Source of the DNA: Athripsodes cinereus
Taxonomy: Eukaryota; Arthropoda; Insecta; Trichoptera; Leptoceridae
Direction of reading: 5' to 3'
DNA: 64,000 nucleotides
NCBI GenBank assembly: GCA_947579605.1
Contig: OX388317.1
Location: forward strand, 23,207,384 to 23,271,383
This document shows positions 57,690 through 64,000 of this stretch, in pieces. The notes below the pieces were generated by a model. The model did no database searches. It worked only from the letters and a program-made list of their open reading frames with translations, and was not told where the DNA came from. The number at the start of each line of letters is the position of its first letter. Position 1 is the first letter of the stretch. The position numbers and the translations under genes were made by a program.

Positions 57690-57943
57690 TGGATGTGCAG
57701 TACATTGAGACGGATAAAGGGCATACTCTTCTGATGATCAACAAGTTCACATTCTGGAAAATCAATGCCGGCCAGGAGAGCAGTCGTCACTGGTGGCGAT
57801 GTTCATCCTATAGCCGCAAGCGTTGTCCGGCCAATGCAAAGACAGTGGATGGACATGTAGTCAGCTATGTGGAGGAACATAATCATTCGGCTCCGACTTT
57901 TTATAAACTGACCAGTGGCAAATACGTTAGATACGCAAGATAA
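57690..57943 (+). CDS. mod(mdg4): FLYWCH terminal exon 22 (extended tail)
   Basis: 83 residues, the longest FLYWCH exon, after acceptor TTTTTTTTTATTTCTTTAG, leading bases TG. A second AG (GTGCAG) ten bases in would break the array phase, so the first is chosen. DVQYIETDKGHTLLMINKFTFW, W34-W35-R-C37, C-x7-C45, H63-N-H65, tail APTFYKLTSGKYVRYAR. It opens the run of tightly spaced YIET exons that continues to 61950. Confidence 0.85.
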
Positions 57944-58263
57944 ATATTTATAATGATAATGTATAATAATAATAATCGGATGATTTTTATAGCGCCGTTT
58001 TGTGGACGGATCCACCTCAAGGGCGCATAGGATGTTTAAAGTATTCGCTAGCATTGGAAAATATTAGCAGTGATGTTACATATATATCCAACTACATGTT
58101 ACATAAAAATTCCGTCGAGTTCCCGGCAAAGAAAAAACTCACTCTTCTGCAAGCTTTTGAATGTGATGTAAAAAGCAGATATTCGTCTACATTAGTCATT
58201 ACACTTTTATCGATTATTATTTGCTTATATACTATCTGTCTTATAATTTTCATTCAATTTTAG
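57944..58263. other. Short intron
   Basis: 320 bases: a scrap of the AGCGCC...CTCAAGGGCGC repeat near 57985-58030, part of a Z repeat (GTTCCCGGCAAAGAAAAAAC) near 58115, then the acceptor of exon 23. Confidence 0.5.
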
Positions 58264-58505
58264 TGGAGTACTCGTACATTGAAACAGTTAAAGGAAACAG
58301 ACTGTTGATGATTGACGATTATACATTCTATAGAGCTAGTGGTAATACAACTAGATGTTGGTGGAAATGTTCTTCATACCTGAAAAATAAATGTCCCTTG
58401 AGTGTCACAACGATAGGTGATCAAGTTGTGTCTGTGAAGAATGAACATAACCATGACCCACCCAGATATTTCCAGATGTCTTCTGGAAAATACACCAAAA
58501 TGTGA
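58264..58505 (+). CDS. mod(mdg4): FLYWCH terminal exon 23 (extended tail)
   Basis: 79 residues after acceptor TTTTCATTCAATTTTAG, leading bases TG. EYSYIETVKGNRLLMIDDYTF, W32-W33-K-C35, C-x7-C43 (CSSYLKNKC), PLSVTTIGDQVVSVKNEHNH with H61 and H63, tail PPRYFQMSSGKYTKM. An extra cysteine (C31) precedes WW. Sister of 59391 and 60382. Confidence 0.86.
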
Positions 58506-59390
58506 ATTTGAAGAATTAAAGTTGCTATCGATGCAGGAAACGTGATTACAGCGTGTTTAGATACCTTCATTTTGTTTTGAATCTTTAGTAAGTTTGTAAA
58601 ATTAAACTCTATGACTAATATCAGTTATTTTAGAAGGATTAACTATGTAACAGTTACGAGACATTTTGAATGTTTTTTAAATATTCTACAATGCACATCC
58701 GTTACTTGATTTTTTAAAATCGCGATCGATTTCGGTAAACCTTTACCATTGACGAGCGAGATAATGGTAAAGGTTTACCGAAATCGATCGCGATTTTAAA
58801 AAATCAAGTAACGGATGTGCATTGTAGAATATTTAAAAAAACATTCAAAAAATCTCTATGACTAACACTGACTTTCTGCGATATGTTTATCACTTGTAAT
58901 TCGTCTGCTGACTACTCCACCCGTAGAAAATGCCATAATGACATGAATTCATGTATGAATTAAAAACTTTGTTTTTTTTTTTTAAATATTGGCGAAGCAT
59001 CCTTGTTTGGATGATTTCCGCCATTTAAAATCACGGGTTTATTGTTTCAGGTTATAACTATAGATTAAACTAATTAGTTCAATAATGAGCAAACTTTGTT
59101 TTGTATTATCTCCTCATTACTCGTACACCAGGGGATGGCTCATTAAAGAAAGAGAAAATAATATTTTTATACTTTATTGTTGTTTTTATTTTTGTTCTTA
59201 TTTTTTACTGGTTTAGATATGTTCATATCTTATTTAGAATTAACACTTTCTGTATATTTCTTTAAATTAAAAATGTTTATATTTTATTTAACTGTGTTTA
59301 AATATTTGTCAAAAGAATTGAAGAGCACAAATGCAACAATATTGTGAAAAGGATTATGAATCTATTTAATTTCTTCTAATATGTTTCCAG
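58506..59390. other. Spacer with foldback MITE
   Basis: Foldback element at 58663-58852 and the 3' half of repeat Z at about 58880-58965. No gene seen. Confidence 0.5.
58663..58852. mobile_element. Foldback MITE with ~80-bp arms
   Basis: Arms nearly perfect: TCCGTTACTTGATTTTTTAA, CGCGATCGATTTCGGTAAAC and TTTACCATT on the left are mirrored on the right around a short GACGAGCGAGAT centre. Same family as 28162-28360, in better condition, so probably younger. Confidence 0.8.
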
Positions 59391-59626
59391 TGAAATATAT
59401 TGAAACCATAAAAGGAAATCAATTATTGATGATCTCCGGTTATACATTCTCCAGAGTTAAAACTAAAAGCGATAGAGTTTGGTGGAAATGCTCTTCATAT
59501 CTTGCCAAGAGATGTCCGCTGAGTGTCATTACAATGGGAGATCGAGTGGTTTCTATGAAGTCTAAACATAACCATGAACCACCCAAATATCATGAATTGT
59601 CTTCTGGGATGTATGTCAAAGTGTGA
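59391..59626 (+). CDS. mod(mdg4): FLYWCH terminal exon 24 (extended tail)
   Basis: 77 residues after acceptor TTCTTCTAATATGTTTCCAG, leading bases TG. KYIETIKGNQLLMISGYTF, W30-W31-K-C33, C-x7-C41 (CSSYLAKRC), H59-N-H61, tail PPKYHELSSGMYVKV. Differs from exon 23 chiefly in the linker before WW (RVKTKSDRV) and around the second cysteine. Confidence 0.86.
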
Positions 59627-60381
59627 TACTGAATACAAAATTGTGTTTTGCTATGAATTATGCTTAGATTACGATTGAAATATTTCTTAATATTTTTTGA
59701 TTAAACTTAAAATATTACAGTCTTAGAATATTTTATAAATCCTTAATAATAATAATAATAACGGAGAGTATTTAAAGCGCCATCTTTGTGCCATAGCACC
59801 TCGAGGACGCTGTACATGATAATGTTCAGCAAAATATAACAATTGGATAAAAAAATCACTAAATTTAATAAAAATGTTATTATTACCTACCATTGAGTTT
59901 ATTATTTCTTTTTCATAACAAGTCATTAGATACGTTTTCCAAGTGTAATTCCGTTTATATGGACTATTACTTATTCGAAATGTGGAACTGTATTTTTAAT
60001 CTTCGTATACTCTTATGGTCTTCGTGTGTATGATCGATCAAAATCAGATCATCGATTAATTTGAAAGTAACAGGAATCAGCTGTCTTGAGAATCTTTGAC
60101 AATATATTTTTACGCAGCACGCTTCGATACAGGGCAACCGAGTGAGGCTGCTGCAAAATTATTGTATCCATATTGGTGATTAATTTTGTGTGTATAATAT
60201 ATATATGTATTGATAAAAAAAAAATCTTACCTGTGAAATCGATTATAGTAATAGAAGATGCACTCTGCAGTACATGCACTCGTACTTGCAGTGATTTCAA
60301 TAGTGTTCAATTTTATATCACTTGTAATTATTACATCCTCTTTTACTTTCTGTATAATATATTTTTTAATAAAAATTACAG
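59627..60381. other. AT-rich intron
   Basis: (AAT)n near 59745 and a scrap of the CTCGAGGACGC repeat near 59770-59830. No gene seen. Confidence 0.45.
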
Positions 60382-60617
60382 TGAAATTCATTGAAACAAT
60401 GCATGGAAGCGTATTATTGATGATCTCCGATTATACATTCTGCAAACTCCGTGTGTATGGCGACAGAGCTTGGTGGAAATGTTCATCGTATAGAACAAAG
60501 AAATGTCCACTGAGTGTTACAACAAAAGGGAATGAAGTAGTTTCTGTAAAGAATGAACATAACCACGATCCACCTAGATATTTCGCTTTGCCTTCTGGAA
60601 AATATATCAAAATGTGA
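60382..60617 (+). CDS. mod(mdg4): FLYWCH terminal exon 25 (extended tail)
   Basis: 77 residues after acceptor TATTTTTTAATAAAAATTACAG, leading bases TG. The tract just before the AG is A-rich, the weakest acceptor of this run. KFIETMHGSVLLMISDYTF, W30-W31-K-C33, C-x7-C41 (CSSYRTKKC), PLSVTTKGNEVVSVKNEHNH with H59 and H61, tail PPRYFALPSGKYIKM. Closest to exon 23 in the second half. Confidence 0.85.
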
Positions 60618-60984
60618 TCTTGTATTATCTATTCGAATAGTTAATGATTTGTTAACGTATCATCTTAGAAAAGTGTATATATTTTTTTAGCAATACTGTA
60701 ACTGTAATAATACTGTAACTCTAACGTCAACACGTATATACATAAAGGGTGGGTTAAGAAACAGAAAAATAGCTTCTTGGATTCTAAAAACCTGAGCGAA
60801 TAAACATCAAATAATTGTCGTTTTGATACTCGCAAATTTATTTATTTTATTTATATTTGTTATTTTTTTACAATTGTTTTGTATCGTTATTGTTTATATT
60901 ATTGGTAAATAAATTAATAAACATAAATTTGGTTTTTCAATACTGTTACCCTTCTCAAACTTCACAGACACTAAAATGCATATC

Positions 60985-61115
60985 ATCATCATCATCATCG
61001 CCCTTAACGCTCCTCTCGGGAGCACAGGGCAGAAACCAGCCTCCATTCAGAGCATCTCTGTGCCAATTGCGTCACCTCTTCCCACGACATTCCTTGCGCT
61101 CTGATATCGTTGTAA
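60985..61115 (-). mobile_element. LINE 3' end fragment
   Basis: The reverse strand encodes NDIRAQGMSWEEVTQLAQ and SEWR, the last part of an RTE-like polyprotein, next to an (ATC)n tail. Related scraps at 25690 and 42520. Confidence 0.7.
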
Positions 61116-61170
61116 AATGCATATATTCTTAATTAATTGTAAGTGATCAAATAAGTCTTCGTCTTAATAA

Positions 61171-61345
61171 GAGTTCGTCGGTAGCCTGGAGGTAGAACCT
61201 CGGCCTCGTGAACAGGGGGTCCGTGGTTCGATCCCAGGTACCGGCAAACTCCCCTTTCACGACACAAGCTTTTAGCTTACTGTGAAAGGTGTATAAGGTT
61301 TTATTTGGGTTTATAACAAAACCCAGATATATCTTTTTTTTAAAA
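61171..61345 (+). mobile_element. tRNA-derived SINE, family B
   Basis: GAGTTCGTCGGTAGCCTGGA ... GGTTCGATCCCAGGTACCGG ... AAGGTGTATAAGG ... ACCCAGATATATC then poly-T/poly-A. The best-preserved copy and a reference for the SINE part of the 39699 exon. Confidence 0.87.
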
Positions 61346-61711
61346 AAAAAAGTATTTTCAAAAGTTTTTCATCCCGTACTCGGCATAATTAAATAAATAT
61401 TAAAACTGTGATAAATAACATTGCTGAAATATGAAGAAAAATGCATGACAATTTTAGGGATAAGCTTCTGTGGATGGATCCTTTATAGGGGATATTCTCA
61501 GAGATAAATATTGTAAGATCAATCGTTATAAAACTTCTTAGTTGGTTGGTGCCTCATTACGTCCAGCTATTTCTTCCCGAGCCATTTGTCCATTGCTGCT
61601 TTCAAGTTGTCTGGCCACTTCAAAGCAAGTCTTTCAACATTTTATTTTTTGATTATACATACATATTGTAATGTAATATGTCCACTACATGTTATTGCAT
61701 TTCTGTTCCAG

Positions 61712-61950
61712 CTAAGTACATTGAAACAATCAAAGGGAACAGACTATTGATACTCTCCGGCTATACATTCTGCAGAGTGAGTGGGAAAGGCATGAGAGCA
61801 TGTTGGAAATGTTCATCATATTATAGTGCCAATCTATGTCCCCGAAGTGTTGGAACACTTGGTGATAAAATAGTTTCTGTAAAGAACGAACATAATCACG
61901 AACGGCCCAAGTTAACGCGAATGCCTAATGGGAAATATGTAAGAAAATAA
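61712..61950 (+). CDS. mod(mdg4): FLYWCH terminal exon 26 (variant finger, C-x8-C)
   Basis: 78 residues after acceptor GCATTTCTGTTCCAG, leading bases CT. KYIETIKGNRLLILSGYTF is close to exons 23-25, but the finger differs: C30-W31-K-C33 in place of WWKC, and eight residues instead of seven to C42 (CSSYYSANLC). H60-N-H62 and tail RPKLTRMPNGKYVRK follow; the PP-x-Y of its sisters is lost. The frame is intact, so this is divergence rather than decay. Confidence 0.82.
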
Positions 61951-61984
61951 TAATTTATTATGTTACATGTTATTTAAGATTTTC

Positions 61985-62170
61985 TCCGTGCAGTTTCCGG
62001 CAAAGAATAGATCTCCCATACTTTTCTGTAAGTTTTTAAGGGTCATGAAGATTAAGATAATTATTAACATCTTCAAATCGGTGATGATGCATGATGACCT
62101 GTGTGTTGGTCACATATAGGTTAGTCTTCTTCACTATTTGTGGGAGGCGCCGTGATAGTAAAGATAGATA
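61985..62170 (+). repeat. Dispersed Z family copy
   Basis: CAGTTTCCGGCAAAGAATAG ... AATCGGTGATGATGCATG ... GGCGCCGTGATAGTAAAGAT, aligned with 16960-17168 along its full length. Confidence 0.6.
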
Positions 62171-62350
62171 TATCTTTAAGATGTATCACAGTATATCTAG
62201 CCAATTATTTGTATATTATACTATTATATCTAACAAAAAATAATAAATAAATAAGAAAAAAAAGTTTCTATGTAAGATCTTAGGCTTTGACGGTCGGCGT
62301 TAACAGTTGAAATATTTTGTTCTTCCGGGCTGTGTGGCTATGGTCTAAAG

Positions 62351-62686
62351 CAGTGTTTCCCAACCTTCTTCTCGTCGCGAACCAAAAGTAATATCCAACA
62401 GATTTTGGCGAACCCCCTATGAAGTCGTTATTGATAGGCAAAAAAGCAATAAAATTTTCTTTATATGCTTCATAAGATATAGGCAGTATGCATACGTTCG
62501 AAACAAAAGCGTGCAATCTGCATTGCATTTGGTGTGCTTTTTTTATTTTTTTGTGTTTCTTTTTTTTTTCCTTTTATTTTTCTTGGGCCATTTAAAATCC
62601 CGCCATTACGCTATTATTTTCGCAAACCCCCTTTGTAGACATAGCGAACCCCCAGGGGTTCGCGAACCACCGGTTGGGAAACACTG
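62351..62686. mobile_element. hAT-like non-autonomous element (MITE)
   Basis: Perfect 15-bp terminal inverted repeats CAGTGTTTCCCAACC and GGTTGGGAAACACTG flanked by a perfect 8-bp target duplication GTCTAAAG (62343-62350, 62687-62694). The interior repeats GCGAACCCCC blocks in both halves and has no transposase frame. The identical target copies indicate a recent insertion. Confidence 0.93.
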
Positions 62687-63489
62687 GTCTAAAGAAAGGG
62701 TGATCCGGATCTCAATATTTAGTCCACATCTGCCTTGAGCGACTTCATCGGGCGAAAAATTATACAGTATTACAAATTATTGTCCTCAATACCACGCCCA
62801 CTTTGCCTGGAAGAAGAAAACATTTCTACTTTCTGTTTATCTATTGTAAGTATTTATTAATTAACTCTTAAATTTTTATCCACATTATGTGTGTTTGCTT
62901 ATATTTAGGTATTCCTCCGTAATATTAAGATTTTTGACAGCTTTTATTATATCTAAACCGCTTTATATGAACGTAGATTAGATAATTAGGTATATTGTAT
63001 AGGTTTAATTGTTCTCAAATAGTTTTGTTATTTTGAAAAATATGCTATAATTATGATTATAATGTAGCTTGGTGAATAAATTAAATAAAATAAAAGTCGC
63101 AATGAGAATATAAGATGCCAATGTTATTTTATTTCGACCTTTAAAAACATTTTTACAGGTATTAATAAATATAAAAGGCACAAGGCCAAGATTATTTTTA
63201 TTTTTTACATCTCAAAGAAACAAACACTTACGTTCATTAAACAACCAACACATTACTAGTAACCAAACCAATCGAGCTTCCATAGATTACCAGTAAACAA
63301 TAAAATGAAATGTTGCACATAAGTCACTAAAAAATAAGTTAAACATATATACCTATATATATTACTTGATCCCTTTTGTTTACGTTTTGTGTAGTTTTAT
63401 ATTATTTTTGTTTTTATTAAGTATAGTTTTAATCATTTTTGTTGTTTCGTTTTTTTTATTCCTGGGAAGAGCATCGATGACATAAGTAT

Positions 63490-63720
63490 AGTGTAAAAGA
63501 TTATCCCACAAGCGGTTTTGGCCGGCCAGTCTTTCAGGCTGCGCACTGGAGTCCCGCCCGTGAGAACAAAAGCTTTGATTAGATGAGCAGTGATTAGGAG
63601 TCCCCCGATTTTTAAGTTATCCAGGTATGATGATAATTCTGGATGATTTTGTTTTGACGCCGTTTAACAGTCCCTAGACCATCTCAAGGGCGCCGGTGAA
63701 GAGTGCAGTCTATAGGAGGA
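63490..63720 (-). repeat. Unclassified dispersed repeat (TCACGGGCGGG family)
   Basis: Reverse copy of 47975-48120 (CCCACAAGCGGTTTTGGCCG ... GGAGTCCCGCCCGTGAGAAC), followed by a CTCAAGGGCGCCGGTGAA scrap also seen near 22240 and 58015. Confidence 0.55.
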
Positions 63721-63962
63721 AGTCTTCATAATTTACGTAATTTTTTGGGTTTTATACAATTGTAAAGAAAATGTCTAAGTTATACCAATTATACATAGAT
63801 ATGGATGGAGACAAATTGTAGATAGTCTACTCAACATGTCTATCGCAATCTTTAGAATTGATTGAGAAACTACCATATGAGTAACATGAGTAACAAATCA
63901 ACAACGAATATATCCTATAATACCTTTTTTTTCAATCTATCATGTATCGTGTTTGTTTTCAG

Positions 63963-64000
63963 GTAATGCAAAATCCTTGCTAATTGAAACAATTTCGGGA
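63963..64000 (+). CDS. mod(mdg4): FLYWCH terminal exon 27, cut by the window end
   Basis: Acceptor CGTGTTTGTTTTCAG, leading bases GT, then NAKSLLIETISG in the array phase to the last base. The start resembles exon 18 (NNSKLIKTING) and the IET-x-(K/S)G opening of exons 22-26, so a FLYWCH core should follow outside the window. Confidence 0.6.

Larger units (their letters stand above)
60618..61711. other. Spacer with LINE scrap and SINE
   Basis: (ATC)n at 60982-61000, a LINE tail at 60985-61115 and a family B SINE at 61171-61345. No host gene seen. Confidence 0.55.
61951..63962. other. Spacer with Z repeat and hAT MITE
   Basis: Z copy at 61985-62170, hAT-like element at 62351-62686, and an unclassified repeat at 63490-63720. 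No gene seen. Confidence 0.55.

Noticed and set aside
61171..61245. Possible tRNA gene on +
   Set aside because: The B box belongs to a SINE with two further copies sharing a non-tRNA body.
1..64000. CRISPR arrays, operons, bacterial promoters or terminators
   Set aside because: The sequence is eukaryotic with spliced exons and animal transposons; direct repeats present are minisatellites or TE copies.

Overview
The window reads as AT-rich insect nuclear DNA, most likely lepidopteran: long AT introns, tRNA-derived SINEs, RTE- and CR1/jockey-like LINE fragments, a mariner, hAT-like MITEs and Penelope-like sequence. No species can be named from sequence alone. There is no ordinary ATG-to-stop gene apart from decayed transposon ORFs.

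The dominant structure is a one-strand array of short terminal exons. I count 27 FLYWCH zinc-finger exons (the last cut by the window end). Four more terminal exons carry other modules: two tandem copies and one distant exon with a piggyBac-type C-terminal cysteine-rich domain (19506, 20826, 37294), and one with a pipsqueak-like plus CENP-B-like helix-turn-helix pair from a pogo-like transposase (39699). Every one has a polypyrimidine-AG acceptor, then exactly two bases before the first full codon, one short reading frame, a stop, and no donor. All 31 are on the + strand. This is the expected form of the variable 3' region of mod(mdg4), the insect BTB chromatin/insulator gene whose shared 5' exons are joined (in Drosophila partly by trans-splicing) to one of many FLYWCH 3' exons. 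The BTB exons lie outside the window, so the locus name is an inference from the exon family and layout.

Layout: 2.4-3.7 kb, two divergent FLYWCH exons; 6.0-13.8 kb, an exon-plus-intron tandem duplication, one copy split by a LINE and the other by a mariner, with an RT fragment at the junction; 14.8-26.9 kb, a compact YIP/YIR-type group that ends near HNH, interrupted by the duplicated piggyBac-type exons; 29.1-32.5 kb, two exons of a C-terminally extended type plus a headless duplicate; 34.2-43.3 kb, a group ending exactly at HNH, with the second piggyBac-type exon and the pogo-type exon inside it; 45.9-64.0 kb, a WWKCSSY-type group with a conserved tail after HxH, broken by a 6.5 kb transposon-rich exon desert at 47.2-53.8 kb. 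Neighbouring exons resemble each other most, as expected from serial tandem duplication.

As inferred, each terminal exon would give one isoform of the same BTB protein a different DNA- or protein-contacting module. FLYWCH belongs to the WRKY-GCM1 fold shared with MULE transposases, so FLYWCH, piggyBac-type and pogo-type modules would all be of transposase origin. The window's most interesting hypothesis is that the array captures transposase DNA-binding modules through a fixed splice phase.
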